Counted from the first letter of the stretch, positions 18,797-29,315 are shown. The stretch: DNA of 64,000 nucleotides from Methylobacter sp. KS41 (GCA_002862125.1 PHSP01000003.1:1550001-1614000); one strand, 5' to 3'. Numbers and translations are program-made. The notes: generated by a model from the sequence alone, not told the origin.

Positions 18797-20056
18797 ATGC
18801 CATTTTCCCAACTCGGTTTATCAGATCCGCTCTTGCGTGCCATCGCTGATGCCGGTTATTCCACGCCATCCCCTATTCAGTTACAGGCCATTCCCGCTGT
18901 TTTAAGCGGTCATGATCTTCTTGCCGCCGCGCAAACGGGTACTGGTAAAACGGCGGGCTTTGCCTTGCCCATCCTGCACCGTTTGTCGCAACATTCATAC
19001 GGTGCGAACCGTCCGGTCAGAGTGCTGATATTAACGCCAACCCGTGAACTTGCCGCGCAAGTCGGTGAATCGGTAGCCAAGTATGGCGCGCACTTGCATC
19101 CTCGCTTAAAATCCGAAGTCGTGTTTGGCGGAGTAAAAATCAACCCGCAGATGATGCGTTTAAGAGGCGGCGTTGATGTGCTGGTGGCGACTCCCGGAAG
19201 GTTGCTGGATTTAGTCAATCAGAATGCCGTCAAGCTGGACAAAGTAGAAACACTGGTACTGGACGAAGCGGACCGGATGCTGGATATGGGCTTTATTCGC
19301 GATATTCGCAAAATTATCGCCCTTCTGCCGAAAAGACGCCAAAACCTATTGTTTTCAGCGACTTTTTCCGAAGATATACGCAAGCTCACCACGGGTTTGC
19401 TGGTTAATCCGGTGAAAATCGAAGTGGCGGCCCGTAACACCGCAGCGGAAACGGTTGAGCAAATAGCTTATCTATGCAATAAAGCCAACAAGGCCGAACT
19501 GCTTTGCCATCTGATAAAAACCAACAACTGGCAACAGGTTTTGGTATTTACCAGCACCAAGCATGGCGCTAACCGGCTCACTGATAAGCTCAACAAGATT
19601 GATATAAAAGCCGCCGCAATTCATGGCAACAAAAGCCAGGGAGCGAGAACCAGTGCATTGGCGGGGTTCAAGGCGGGTGAGATCAGGGTGCTGGTAGCTA
19701 CCGATGTGGCTGCGCGGGGCATTGATATTGCTTTACTTCCACATGTAGTCAATTATGAGTTGCCGCGTTCTCCAGCCGATTATGTGCATCGAATTGGCCG
19801 CACCGGCAGGGCAGGGGAGGAGGGTCAAGCCGTATCGCTGGTATCCCACGATGAATACGCGGTCTTGCGCTTGATTGAAAAGCTGATTGGCACGCCGGTT
19901 AAACGCGAACAGATTGCCGGTTTTGAAGCCTCCGAAGCCGCACCGCCAATGCCGCCTGAACCTCCTCGCGCGCCAAGGCCCCGCAGAAACTCAACTCAGT
20001 CCTGCAAGACTTCTGCTAATTCAAGTAATAAACCCAAAGCTAGAGGCAGCGCTTAA
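18797..20056 (+). CDS. rhlE: DEAD-box RNA helicase, RhlE type
   Basis: ATP-dependent RNA helicase of the ribosome-assembly and RNA-decay group. The 419-residue protein opens with the Q motif [11 protein letters not shown]...[10 protein letters not shown], followed by [30 protein letters not shown], the SAT motif LLFSATF, and [10 protein letters not shown]. The basic, Pro/Arg-rich C-terminus ([13 protein letters not shown]) is typical of RhlE. The gene stands alone after a long intergenic space. Confidence 0.93.
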   Translation: MPFSQLGLSDPLLRAIADAGYSTPSPIQLQAIPAVLSGHDLLAAAQTGTGKTAGFALPILHRLSQHSYGANRPVRVLILTPTRELAAQVGESVAKYGAHLHPRLKSEVVFGGVKINPQMMRLRGGVDVLVATPGRLLDLVNQNAVKLDKVETLVLDEADRMLDMGFIRDIRKIIALLPKRRQNLLFSATFSEDIRKLTTGLLVNPVKIEVAARNTAAETVEQIAYLCNKANKAELLCHLIKTNNWQQVLVFTSTKHGANRLTDKLNKIDIKAAAIHGNKSQGARTSALAGFKAGEIRVLVATDVAARGIDIALLPHVVNYELPRSPADYVHRIGRTGRAGEEGQAVSLVSHDEYAVLRLIEKLIGTPVKREQIAGFEASEAAPPMPPEPPRAPRPRRNSTQSCKTSANSSNKPKARGSA

Positions 20057-20355
20057 GTAAATGCATGGATAAATTGTTTTGTTTCGCCAGATCATAAATA
20101 TTTATATATTGTATATCAAATACAATGGGTTGTATTTCTATCTCACTCCATCTCCAGCTGGGGATGGTTGGGGAGAGAGGAGTAAAATCGCATATTATAT
20201 TTCTCCCTCATTCCAAGTCCTTCGACACTGCTTAGCAGGTTTCTCATTCAACGGAACAGGAGAGCAAGCATTTATAAAGAGCCTTATGCCCAAGTTGTTG
20301 CGGGTACAGTTTTCTACCTAAAAAAAGCGCATAGCGCCCCTTGCAGTTAGTCGCC
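20057..20355 (+). other. Intergenic region between rhlE and queG
   Basis: About 300 bp. The stretch near 20140-20185 (CTCCATCTCCAGCTGGGGAT and following purine-rich bases) has the look of a short interspersed repeat, but no second copy lies in this window, so this cannot be tested here. No gene is supported. Confidence 0.35.
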
Positions 20356-21462
20356 GTGAACGAGAATAGCAATCAGAAAATGGCACGCCTTGCCTTGCGG
20401 ATTAAGGAGTGGGGGCTGGACCTTGGTTTTCAGCAGGTAGGCATCACCGATACTGATTTATCGGAAGCTGAAGCTCATCTGCAAAATTGGCTGGCAAATA
20501 ACTTTCATGGCGAAATGACTTATATGCAGCGTCATGGCCTTAAACGCAGCCGCCCGGCTTTATTGCATGAAGGAACTGTCAGGGTTATTTCCGTGCGCAT
20601 GGATTATCTGCCGGAGTCAACTGCCGTGATTCTTCAGTCGCTTTCTGATCCGGCTTCAGCCTACATTTCCCGTTATGCCTTGGGTCGCGATTACCACAAA
20701 TTGATGCGTAACCGCCTACAAAAACTGGTCGATAAAATACAGTCCGAAGAGCGTTTATTTCCTCAATCGCAGGAAATCGATTCGGGAATGCGCGCTTTTG
20801 TTGACAGCGCGCCGGTTTTGGAAAAAGCGCTGGCAGAAAAGGCGGGATTAGGATGGATAGGTAAACATTCCAATTTAATTAACCGCAAAGCCGGTTCATG
20901 GTTTTTTCTGGGGGAAATTTATACTTATTTGCAGTTGCCTTTAGATACTCCCGCCACGGCGCATTGCGGCGCGTGTACTGCTTGTCTGGCTATTTGTCCG
21001 ACCCAAGCGATTGTTGCCCCCTATCAGGTTGATGCGCGGCGCTGCGTCTCTTATCTAACCATAGAGCTGCAAGGCTCAATACCTGAAGAATTAAGGCCGC
21101 TAATCGGTAATCGTATTTATGGCTGCGATGACTGCCAGATTATTTGTCCGTGGAATAGATTTGCCGGAATTACAGGCGAAAATGACTTTAATCCCCGGCA
21201 CCGGCTCAATACACAGCAATTGCAGGATGTTTTTGCCTGGAGCGAAGAAACTTTTCTGGCGAAAACTGAAGGCTCGGCGATACGCCGCATTGGTCATGAC
21301 CGCTGGCTGAGAAACATTGCCGTGGCCTTGGGCAATGCGCCTGGGTCGCCGCTTATTATCGAGTCTTTAAAATCAAGGCTCAACCAGCGCTCTGAAATGG
21401 TCAGAGAGCATGTGCAATGGGCATTGGATCAACAACAAGAGAAAACCGGTTTTTGTGGCTGA
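20356..21462 (+). CDS. queG: Epoxyqueuosine reductase
   Basis: The last step of queuosine synthesis: a cobalamin and Fe-S dependent reductase that turns epoxyqueuosine into queuosine on tRNA. GTG at 20356 gives 368 residues and the N-terminal length of E. coli QueG; ATG at 20380 is the alternative. Visible are WGLDLGFQQVGITDTDLS, the conserved GRDYHKLMRNRL, and two [4Fe-4S] ferredoxin motifs, CGACTACLAICPTQAI and CDDCQIICPWN. The C-terminal HEAT-like tail carries IRRIGHDRWLRNIAVALGN. Confidence 0.95.
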   Translation: MNENSNQKMARLALRIKEWGLDLGFQQVGITDTDLSEAEAHLQNWLANNFHGEMTYMQRHGLKRSRPALLHEGTVRVISVRMDYLPESTAVILQSLSDPASAYISRYALGRDYHKLMRNRLQKLVDKIQSEERLFPQSQEIDSGMRAFVDSAPVLEKALAEKAGLGWIGKHSNLINRKAGSWFFLGEIYTYLQLPLDTPATAHCGACTACLAICPTQAIVAPYQVDARRCVSYLTIELQGSIPEELRPLIGNRIYGCDDCQIICPWNRFAGITGENDFNPRHRLNTQQLQDVFAWSEETFLAKTEGSAIRRIGHDRWLRNIAVALGNAPGSPLIIESLKSRLNQRSEMVREHVQWALDQQQEKTGFCG

Positions 21463-21512
21463 ATGGACGGATTTTTTACTATCGCTCCGATACAGCCACA
21501 AGTGGTCAAGCT

Positions 21513-22235
21513 TTAGCTGAGGGAAAAATCGCGATCGTTTGCGTAGTTCTTAACAGTGAAAAAATTTTTGAAATATGGCATAAAACTGGCGGTAATAGGA
21601 ATCGAATAGAAGCAATAAATGGCGGCAGCTTCTCCTGTTGAAACGCCCAAAAGCCATTGCGGCATAAATAAAGTCATTAATGCCATAAAACAATGGTAGC
21701 TGGAGATTTTCCAGTTGTCTTTCCAGACGAATCCGCTCAAAGCCAATGCAAATAACGAGCCGTGGGTGACAAAGGTTCCGAACGCACTGGATATGTGATA
21801 ACCGATATGATATTTCCCCATAAATAAACAGGAAACCATATTGCCGATAAAATTAGGCGTGGCGCCGAGCTGCCAAGTATCTGGCAGAAACGAACAGATC
21901 AAGAATAAAAAACTTAAGGTTGCTCCAAATATGGTTGCATGCTTGAGTGCTGATTTATCGGAGGAGTAGGTTGCCAATGCCGGCATAATGGCCAGCGCCT
22001 GGAAAGCAATATGATAAGTCGATAATTCACTTAAAAAGAGATTAGTTCCATACCCGCATTGATCGGCGACCGGATAAGCGAAATACTGAATGAATTCCAT
22101 GATCGAAAAATGGAAAATCGCATAGGCTCTTGCGAACCTCACCCAAAAAGTTTCCGTTTTATCAAGAAAAGTCACGCCTGAAGCGGCGAAACCTATAACG
22201 CCAAGTCCCAACGACATATCAGCACTAAAACACAT
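21513..22235 (-). CDS. DUF6629-like multi-spanning membrane protein
   Basis: About 240 residues starting at MCFSADMSLGLGVIGFA, with GGGAGG-like Shine-Dalgarno bases (GGGAGG) just upstream; the longer frame to 22283 is unlikely. The MCFSA start and seven or so hydrophobic helices with conserved His, Glu and Tyr (FSIMEFIQYFAYP, KYHIGYHISSAFG) fit the DUF6629 family of unknown function. It converges with queG with a 50-bp gap. I infer an inner-membrane protein; no function is assigned. Confidence 0.75.
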   Translation of the reverse strand: MCFSADMSLGLGVIGFAASGVTFLDKTETFWVRFARAYAIFHFSIMEFIQYFAYPVADQCGYGTNLFLSELSTYHIAFQALAIMPALATYSSDKSALKHATIFGATLSFLFLICSFLPDTWQLGATPNFIGNMVSCLFMGKYHIGYHISSAFGTFVTHGSLFALALSGFVWKDNWKISSYHCFMALMTLFMPQWLLGVSTGEAAAIYCFYSIPITASFMPYFKNFFTVKNYANDRDFSLS

Positions 22236-22637
22236 ATTCCCTCCCAAAATGTTGATAATATAATAAAAAACGCATGAACTCAAAGTGCAAAATTAAGCGC
22301 TTCTGGGAATAATTGATTACTAGGCTAACACATAATTCAATTCAAGACGGTTCAAACGGTGTTGCCAGCTCATTAAATATAGTATTGTAATGCCGGAAAT
22401 ATGAAAGCAACTGGATAAAGATGGATATGACAGGCACAAAAATACTTTCTGAAAACAGCATTCATAAGCAGTTTGCGCTTCCATCTCTTTTTAAAGGCAG
22501 GCTGGGACAAATACAAACAAAACCGATAAAATGTTAATTTCACGGCTGGGCGGATCTCCTTGCGGGCAAGAAGGCAGCGCGGGGAAAAAATTGCTGATGT
22601 CAGACGACTCGCGCTATTCATTTAAAAAGGCACTTAT
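22236..22637 (+). other. Divergent intergenic region
   Basis: About 400 bp between two divergently transcribed genes, so it must hold both promoters. I see no gene and no clear operator. Confidence 0.4.
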
Positions 22638-23174
22638 ATGCAAGCACTAAAAAAACAATTAAAACAAAATCTGGCTTTGATTTTTTTCAGCTCTCTGCTT
22701 TTGGCTTACTACCCTGCATTGGCGGAATCAGATAAGCAAATTCAAGAAAAAGTCCTCAAGGCGCGTGAAATTAGCAATCAACAAAACACAGATCACGCCG
22801 CCCATGTAAACCCTATCGATAAAAGTCTGGAGTTTCATGGTGTTTTTTACGGTTTCCTTCCTTGCAAGGATTGCAATGGGATTAAAACGACGCTGTCTTT
22901 AAAACAACATGACAATTATCTGTTGGTGACCCAGCCAGCTAGGGAATCCTCAAGGGAGTATTATGAAAAAGGCAAATATACCTGGAATGATGAAAACCAT
23001 ACCGTTGTTTTAACGCCACGCAAGGATTCAGGAATACGGCAATATCATATTGAAAATGAAGGGACGCTGATTCAGCTAAGCAGCGGTGGCGCAAGGATTA
23101 CTGGCGATGAGGCGGACCGATACATTTTGCGCAGAAGCGATGTGCTAAAGTCACGCGAGGTACATATTCACTAG
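22638..23174 (+). CDS. NlpE-like copper resistance/envelope stress protein
   Basis: A 178-residue exported protein. Residues 1-29 form a signal peptide (basic start, LALIFFSSLLLAYYPALA). The core FHGVFYGFLPCKDCNGIKTTLSL matches the NlpE N-terminal domain, whose CxxC motif binds metal or senses folding; NlpE homologues signal surface contact and copper stress. Unlike E. coli NlpE there is no lipobox Cys after the signal peptide, so it is probably periplasmic. The rest (KYTWNDENHTVVLTP, RYILRRSD) is the family beta barrel. Confidence 0.82.
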   Translation: MQALKKQLKQNLALIFFSSLLLAYYPALAESDKQIQEKVLKAREISNQQNTDHAAHVNPIDKSLEFHGVFYGFLPCKDCNGIKTTLSLKQHDNYLLVTQPARESSREYYEKGKYTWNDENHTVVLTPRKDSGIRQYHIENEGTLIQLSSGGARITGDEADRYILRRSDVLKSREVHIH

Positions 23175-23314
23175 AGATGTGTCTGAATTCTGTATAAACG
23201 GATTTTTACTAACCGGTCAGGCATCCGATCTTCAAGTAAAACGTTAATATTGATGTAGCGTTGTCGAGCAAACTTATTTGTACACGATCTTTTATGCTGT
23301 TTCATCAAATAAAG

Positions 23315-24064
23315 CTAACGCTTTGGGATGCCGGCGTGCTCTTGCTTGATCTTGAAGAGCAAGTCCACAATCGTGTCGGAGTTGATGTAGGCATCATTGG
23401 TCACCGTGACTAAGTCGGCGCCTTTTGCACTGAAAGCGCCCAGGACATTGTAACGTCTACGCCCGCTGGATGACTTGAGAAACAGCCGCTCAAAACACCA
23501 AAGCATTCCCAAAAAAGCGCCCATGACAAAGTGCGCGGCGTCAACGAAGAAGACCTTGCGCCGGCCTTGTTTTTCTTCTTCCAACAAGGGCTCAAGTTGG
23601 TTGTTTAAGAACTCGGCCTGCTTTTTTGGGTCGGCTTTTGCCGGGATAACCGCCATTTTGCGGAACTTCATGCCAAGGCGCTTGCGCATGAAGTCACGGC
23701 AGGCGCTGGGGCCTAATTTGATCCCGGTCAGCGCCTCGATTTCATGAGACGCCGCGGAGACGGTATGAGGCGGCTGTTTTAAAAAGTGCGACTTAATTTG
23801 ATCGTGATAAGGCTGCAATGAACTGACCGGACGGTGAGTGCGCGATACACCCAGGGCAGCTAAGCCGCCCGCGTTATAATCTTTCAGGTAGCGCGTCACA
23901 CTGTCAGCGCTGGTACGGGCAATGCGTTCGATTTCCTTATGCGATAAGCCCAATGCTTTGAGGTATACGACATGCAGTTTTTTCTTGGTCACTCCTGATG
24001 GATGCTCCATGAATTGTTGATACACTTCGTCTATGGCTTTTTCGGTAAACTCGATCTTTAGCAT
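23315..24064 (-). pseudogene. IS630-family transposase, 3'-truncated
   Basis: 249 residues with an N-terminal HTH (VYLKALGLSHKEIERIARTS), a second HTH-like part (LTGIKLGPSACRDFMRKRLG) and the start of the DDE domain, VFFVDAAHFVMGAFLG with the first Asp. The sequence then ends after NSDTIVDLLFKIKQEHAGIPKR (two segments joined); family members continue about 90 residues through a VLDNARYQ-like second Asp and the Glu. So the C-terminal catalytic part is gone and the element is probably immobile. The missing part is not seen at 23175-23314. It ends 107 bp before hypE. Confidence 0.85.
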
Positions 24065-24170
24065 GTCTGCTTTTGTGCTTAAATTTGGCTATTATACACG
24101 GTTCATTTTCCGCAAAAATGGCCGCATGGAGTATAGAATGCACGCTGATAAACTTTTTCAGAACTGATTA

Positions 24171-25196
24171 ATGAAGCCAGAATACACTTTTCCTGATACC
24201 CATATCAGCCTCGCTCATGGTAATGGCGGGCGAATGATGCGGGAGCTGATCGATCAGCTTTTTGCTCGGCACCTAAAAAATGAATTGCTGGATACCCGCA
24301 CCGATGCCGCGCTCATTCCGCTAGCGTTGAATTCTGGTGATGTAGTAATTACAACTGATGGCTTTACCGTGGAACCGCTCGAATTTCCCGGCGGCAACAT
24401 CGGCAGTCTGGCGGTGCATGGCACAGTCAATGATTTAGCAGTTTCCGGAGCCACCCCCCTTTACTTGACATTGAATGTCTTTATCGAAGAAGGTTTGGAA
24501 ATTGCTGTGCTGGACCGGATTATTCAAAGCATGGCGAAAACTTGCCTGGAATGCGGGGTGAAGATTGTGGCTGGCGATACTAAAGTATTGCGTCGAGGGC
24601 AGGGCGGCGGCATCTATTTCGCAACCACCGGCATCGGGATTCGTGATCCGCGGTTAAATTTGGGGATGGACCGGATAAAATCAGGCGATGCGATTTTACT
24701 CAGCGGGACTGCCGGCGATCATGGCACCGCAGTACTGCTGGCGCGCGAGCAATTCGGCTTGAGCGGCAACTTAAAATCCGATGCTGCAAGCGTTTTCGCA
24801 ATAACCCAGGCCTTGATTGAAACGCCCGGATTACGTTTTATGCGCGATCCGACCCGTGGCGGCATTGCCACGATAGCCCATGAAATTGCGCGGGCAACCG
24901 ATAATGCTGTCCGCTTTTATGAGAACAGGATTCCCATCAATGACCAGGTCAGAGCAGTCGCTGAAATGCTCGGTTATGACCCTTTATATATGGCTTGCGA
25001 AGGGCGTGTGCTCGCCGTCATCGACGCTGCCCACGCGGAAACGGCGATACGGAATTTGCAAAACTTAGGCTATTTTGATGCTGCAATAATAGGCCGGATA
25101 GAAGCGGGGCATGCGCATGCGCTTATTGAAACCATGTTGGGTGGAGAGCGTATTTTACAAGAACTTGAGGATGATCCTTTACCCCGTATTTGTTAA
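24171..25196 (+). CDS. hypE: Hydrogenase maturation protein HypE
   Basis: HypE dehydrates the thiocarbamoylated C-terminal Cys to a thiocyanate, the donor of CN ligands for [NiFe]-hydrogenase. The 341-residue protein has the PurM/AIR-synthetase fold: LAHGNGGRMMRELI, TTDGFTVEPLEFPGGNIG, GTVNDLAVSGATPLYL, GDTKVLRRG, and ends with the obligate PRIC tail. hypE is normally the last gene of a hypABFCDE operon; here it is alone, with an IS630 remnant directly upstream and an unrelated convergent gene downstream. Confidence 0.95.
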   Translation: MKPEYTFPDTHISLAHGNGGRMMRELIDQLFARHLKNELLDTRTDAALIPLALNSGDVVITTDGFTVEPLEFPGGNIGSLAVHGTVNDLAVSGATPLYLTLNVFIEEGLEIAVLDRIIQSMAKTCLECGVKIVAGDTKVLRRGQGGGIYFATTGIGIRDPRLNLGMDRIKSGDAILLSGTAGDHGTAVLLAREQFGLSGNLKSDAASVFAITQALIETPGLRFMRDPTRGGIATIAHEIARATDNAVRFYENRIPINDQVRAVAEMLGYDPLYMACEGRVLAVIDAAHAETAIRNLQNLGYFDAAIIGRIEAGHAHALIETMLGGERILQELEDDPLPRIC

Positions 25197-25273
25197 GCCT
25201 ATCCGAGATCGAACAGGATTACAGGCATCAACCAGAAAAATACAGCCTATTAGCTTGTTGAGCGATTGGTAAA

Positions 25274-26674
25274 TTAAAACGTAATCCTGTCTCCGGCTTT
25301 GGGAATTGTGGCGTTCCATCCAGTGCGATTAAAGCAGGTTTGCAGTGATAAGGCGGCTGTTTTTTCACCATGAATCAGATAAAGTCGGGGTTTGGGAGCT
25401 TTAAAATGACTTGCCCATGCTAATAATTGGCTTTGGTCGGCATGAGCGCTTAAAGCGCCGAGTGTATGGATTTTTGCCGCTACATTGATTTCAGAGCCCA
25501 GGATTTTTAAATATTTCTTTCTACCATCAACAATTGTCCGGCCTAAGGTGCCTTCAGCCTGAAAACCGGCAATGATGATATGGGCATTGCGCCGCCATAA
25601 ATTGTATTTGAGATGATGACGGATGCGTCCACCGGTGCACATGCCGCTTCCGGCAATAATAATCGCGCCGCCGGTAATCCGGTTGACAGCCATCGATTCT
25701 TCGGCGGTCTCTGAATAAATCAGGCCTTTTAGCCAGGCTTGCCAACCCTGTGGGGCTATTTTGGTGAATTCCGGGTCGTCAATATTAAAAAGCCTGGTAT
25801 TGTCAGCATAGATTTCACTGGCGCTGATCGCCATCGGGCTATCCAGGTAGATTTGTTGTTGCGGCAATCTGCCTTGCCGCTGAATTTTACCCAGCCAATA
25901 AATCAAATCCTGGGTTCGACCAACTGCAAATGCCGGAATAATCACATTACCGCCGCTTTTTCCCGCTTCTTCCAGTGTTTCGCGTAATTCGTCGAGGGTA
26001 TTTTCCAGGGGTTTATGGTCGCGGTCTCCGTAGGTGGATTCAAGCAGTAAAACGTCAGCTTCGGTTAGAATTGCCGGGTCACGCAGCAATGGTGATTTTG
26101 GATTACCCAAATCACCTGAAAATACCAGTGTTTTGGTTTCATCATGATCTTTGATGCGCAGGCGCACAATAGATGAACCAAGAATGTGTCCTGCTTCGTG
26201 GAAAGAAACTGTTATTCCTGCGAGAATTTCTTTTTCCTCGCTATAGGCAACAGGCTGTCTAAGTTTTAAAAGCGTTTCTACATCATCCAGTTCATAAAGC
26301 GGTTCAAGCAGTTTTTTTCCGGCTCGTTGCCTGCGTTTATTTTCCCACTCGGTATCCCTCAATTGCAGATGCACTGCATCCCTTAGCATCAATTCAAGCA
26401 GGGGAAAACTTGCCTTGGTCAGGAACACGCGGCCTTTAAAACCATCTTTAACCAGTTTGGGCAGGCGTCCGCAGTGGTCAAGATGGGCATGGGAAAGAAC
26501 AACTGCATCTATGCTGCGCGGGTTGAAAGGAAATTCCGCTTCATTTTGCTTTTCCGTTTCTTTTGAGCCCTGAAACAACCCGCAGTCAAGCAGTATGCGA
26601 TGGGTGCCGGTTTCCAGCAAATAACAGGAGCCCGTTACCTGTCCTGTTGCGCCCAAGAATGTGAGAGATGTCAT
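25274..26674 (-). CDS. MBL-fold RNA-processing nuclease (beta-CASP)
   Basis: A 466-residue beta-lactamase-fold protein of the CPSF/beta-CASP group, which process RNA. The ATG at 26674 (MTSLTFLGATGQVTGSCYLL) gives the family N-terminus; the frame open to 26740 is not needed. The metal site is VVLSHAHLDHCGRLP (HxHxDH), further ligands are EAGHILGSS and SGDLG, and the beta-CASP motifs include LLESTYGDR, IPAFAVGRTQDLIYWL, IAGSGMCTGGRI and ALSAHADQ. Substrate is unknown. Confidence 0.92.
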   Translation of the reverse strand: MTSLTFLGATGQVTGSCYLLETGTHRILLDCGLFQGSKETEKQNEAEFPFNPRSIDAVVLSHAHLDHCGRLPKLVKDGFKGRVFLTKASFPLLELMLRDAVHLQLRDTEWENKRRQRAGKKLLEPLYELDDVETLLKLRQPVAYSEEKEILAGITVSFHEAGHILGSSIVRLRIKDHDETKTLVFSGDLGNPKSPLLRDPAILTEADVLLLESTYGDRDHKPLENTLDELRETLEEAGKSGGNVIIPAFAVGRTQDLIYWLGKIQRQGRLPQQQIYLDSPMAISASEIYADNTRLFNIDDPEFTKIAPQGWQAWLKGLIYSETAEESMAVNRITGGAIIIAGSGMCTGGRIRHHLKYNLWRRNAHIIIAGFQAEGTLGRTIVDGRKKYLKILGSEINVAAKIHTLGALSAHADQSQLLAWASHFKAPKPRLYLIHGEKTAALSLQTCFNRTGWNATIPKAGDRITF

Positions 26675-27404
26675 AGTGTTGCCTATTTGTCTGAATAATT
26701 GCCGCAGTTCATGGCGTAGCTTTCCAGGATAAAATGGCACGCCTGTCCAGCCGTTTCAACATAATTAAATGGTTACGATTCCCTGCGTGCAAAGGTCATC
26801 TTCAACCAGAATACCGGAGTAAATGAGTTTATTCCAGCATTCCTGCCAAACAGGATGACGGGGATGTTTCCGGCCTTAATAGTTTGAATCGGATCAAGAG
26901 CCTTAAAAACTAATTCAGTATTTCATAACCGCCCGGAAAAGCAATCAATGCGGCACCCCCCCCCCATTAGAAAGAGCATTTTATGGATATGGCGATTATG
27001 AAGGTGAAAACGCAATTCAAATGTAAAACTGATAGAGGTTTTTTGTTCATCAGTAGTCACCGTTTTAAGCCCGTTGCTTATGACGCTAAATCAGCAAGGT
27101 TCTGGTTAGCAGTTTTCATAATGCCGGGCCGCCCGTTCGCCGGTAACTGGGTTTATAGTCTTACTAAGATTTTTTTGCGCCATCGGCTTTCCTTGACAAA
27201 GTCGTGTAAAATGGAGGTTTCGTTTCGTATAAAGAACCAACCAAACCACTTTGGTTTAGTTTAGTTTAGATACATCGTTTATTTGTTTCAAAACAGACTG
27301 TAGGTGTTAGTATTACGGCAACAGACAACGAAAAAATTAAAAGCTGAATTTATATAATGGGCTCTTGTTGCACTCAGCTGAGTAAATTGGAAAATGGAGT
27401 GTTT
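26675..27404 (+). other. Intergenic region with a C10 tract
   Basis: About 730 bp. A run of ten C residues lies at 26956-26965. A 93-codon frame at 26983-27264 lacks family resemblance and a good start, and I do not call it. Near 27250 a short TTTAG repetition occurs. The region presumably holds the L,D-transpeptidase promoter. Confidence 0.45.
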
Positions 27405-29315
27405 ATGTTTGATTCGAGAATATTATTTTTCTCTCAAAAAAGTTATTTAAAAAACAGGGGCAGGCGCACTGCGGAAGGTTCCGGGATTAAAATGCTGGCT
27501 ACTTATGCCTTGAGCCGGGTATTGGTGTTTTTTTTTCTGAATTTGCCGGCTCAAACGCTGCTGGCAGAAGGCATAATCAATCACGAAACCAATCTTGGCA
27601 CTGAAGAGAGCGCTAGCCTAAAAGCCGGTTCGTATAGTCCTGTTGCGACTGTGGCTACTGAAAATATGGCTAATGAAGGCCCCGGTATAGCTAATGAAAT
27701 TAACAGTATAATTTCTACAAAACAGCACCCTTACCTGTCACTGCCGAATTTTGCCAATCGCTCTCAAGATCTTGAAACGCTGTATAAGTCCAATGGTTAC
27801 AATTTGTTATGGCTAGGCAATGCCGAAGCCGAAAAAAAAATTCACGACGTCCTCGATTTGTTGGAAAGCGCCCCGTCCGAAGGCTTGAATCCGGCAAACT
27901 ACGATAGTCTAATGTTGCGGCAAAAACTGCCCTCCGCCTTAAAAATCGCTTCCGGTGATTATAAACAATTAGCGCTCTATGACACTGCTATCAGTCTGTC
28001 ACTGTTGCGTTTTCTTCATGATATACATTATGGCCGGGTGAATCCCCAGGGAATAAACTATAAACTCAAGTTAAGGGAAAAAAAGCTGATTGATTTGCCG
28101 GTCCTGATTAAAGACAGTTTATTGCATGGCTCCATTAAGGAGTTGCCTCAGTTAGTAGAGCCTAAATTGCAACAATATCAAAAGTTAAAAACGGCATTGG
28201 CTGCTTATCGTTTGCTTATCCGGAAATCACCGGTTTTTCAACTGCGCAGTGAAAAACCTGTAAAGCCTGGTGACAATCTTCCCCAAATTGAAGAACTACA
28301 GCGGTTTTTAGCTTCCGTAGGCGATATTGCCGAGGACGAGGCAGGAACCGGGAAATCCACTCGCTACACTGGCAAAATCGTTGCCGGCGTTAAACAATTT
28401 CAACTCCGGCATGGGCTTGACGCAGATGGAGTTATCGGTAAAGGAACAGTTGCCGCTCTGAATGTGCCCTTAAGCGGAAGAGCGACGCAAATTGAATTGG
28501 CCATGGAAAGAGTGCGCTGGTTGCCTGAACTTAATGCAGGGCCTTATATCATTGTCAATATTCCGGCTTTTCAACTATGGGTATATGACGACGTAGATAA
28601 GTTCTACTCAGATTTGCCCAACATGAAAGTGGTTGTAGGCAAAGCAATGAAAAACGAAACTCCGGTGTTGATGGCGGAAATGCGCTTTATCGATTTTATG
28701 CCCTATTGGAATGTGCCTTACAGTATCGTTAAACAAGAAATACTGCCCAAATTAATGCAAAATCCCGGTTACCTGGACAAGGAAAATATGGAGTTGGTTA
28801 CAACTTCCGGCAATGGAGCCCAGGTTGTCGGTTTTACAGCCTCATCTATTGCTGGGCTTAGGCAAGGTGCGCTAAGGATAAGGCAGCGACCGGGGAAAAA
28901 GAATGCGCTGGGCAGGGTAAAGTTTATTTTTCCTAACAAGGAAGATGTTTATTTACACGATACGCCTTCTCAAAATTTGTTCAGCAAAACACGGAGAGAT
29001 TTCAGCCATGGTTGCGTGCGGGTTGAAAACCCGGAAGGTCTGGCTGATTTCGTGCTAAAAAATCAATGGAGCAAGGAGGCTGTTCAGCAAGCGTTGAATA
29101 CTCCCCAAACGCAACGAGTCGTCTTGAAAAAACCGATACCCGTATTGTTTTTTTATATCACAGCTTTTTTCGACCAGTATGATAACCTGGAATTTTATCC
29201 GGATATCTACGGATATGACGCAACATTGCTTGATGCGCTTAGAAAGTCTGAAGACTTATCGGATCTGTCAATTTTTGTTGGCGCAAATGCAGAGAGATTG
29301 ATGCAGCCCTTATAA
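27405..29315 (+). CDS. L,D-transpeptidase, YcbB/LdtD type
   Basis: A cell-wall enzyme that makes 3-3 cross-links in peptidoglycan. The ATG at 27405 (TGGAGTG upstream) gives 636 residues; the frame opens at 27357 with a poorer start. A hydrophobic export segment lies at about residues 30-52. Then come a scaffold region (SNGYNLLWLG, EGLNPANYDSL), a PG-binding domain (VAGVKQFQLRHGLDADGVIG, about 325-345) and the YkuD domain with the catalytic HGCVRVENPEGL (about 530). All YcbB parts are present in order. It converges with a Tat-exported M15 family protein. Confidence 0.93.
   Translation: MFDSRILFFSQKSYLKNRGRRTAEGSGIKMLATYALSRVLVFFFLNLPAQTLLAEGIINHETNLGTEESASLKAGSYSPVATVATENMANEGPGIANEINSIISTKQHPYLSLPNFANRSQDLETLYKSNGYNLLWLGNAEAEKKIHDVLDLLESAPSEGLNPANYDSLMLRQKLPSALKIASGDYKQLALYDTAISLSLLRFLHDIHYGRVNPQGINYKLKLREKKLIDLPVLIKDSLLHGSIKELPQLVEPKLQQYQKLKTALAAYRLLIRKSPVFQLRSEKPVKPGDNLPQIEELQRFLASVGDIAEDEAGTGKSTRYTGKIVAGVKQFQLRHGLDADGVIGKGTVAALNVPLSGRATQIELAMERVRWLPELNAGPYIIVNIPAFQLWVYDDVDKFYSDLPNMKVVVGKAMKNETPVLMAEMRFIDFMPYWNVPYSIVKQEILPKLMQNPGYLDKENMELVTTSGNGAQVVGFTASSIAGLRQGALRIRQRPGKKNALGRVKFIFPNKEDVYLHDTPSQNLFSKTRRDFSHGCVRVENPEGLADFVLKNQWSKEAVQQALNTPQTQRVVLKKPIPVLFFYITAFFDQYDNLEFYPDIYGYDATLLDALRKSEDLSDLSIFVGANAERLMQPL

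Noticed and set aside
27193-27216. TTGACA as a -35 promoter box upstream of the L,D-transpeptidase
   Set aside because: No TATAAT-like box lies 16-18 bp downstream; the nearby TAAAAT is only 8 bp away.
26983-27264. A 93-codon frame between the beta-CASP gene and the L,D-transpeptidase
   Set aside because: No ribosome-binding site, no recognised domain, and irregular composition.
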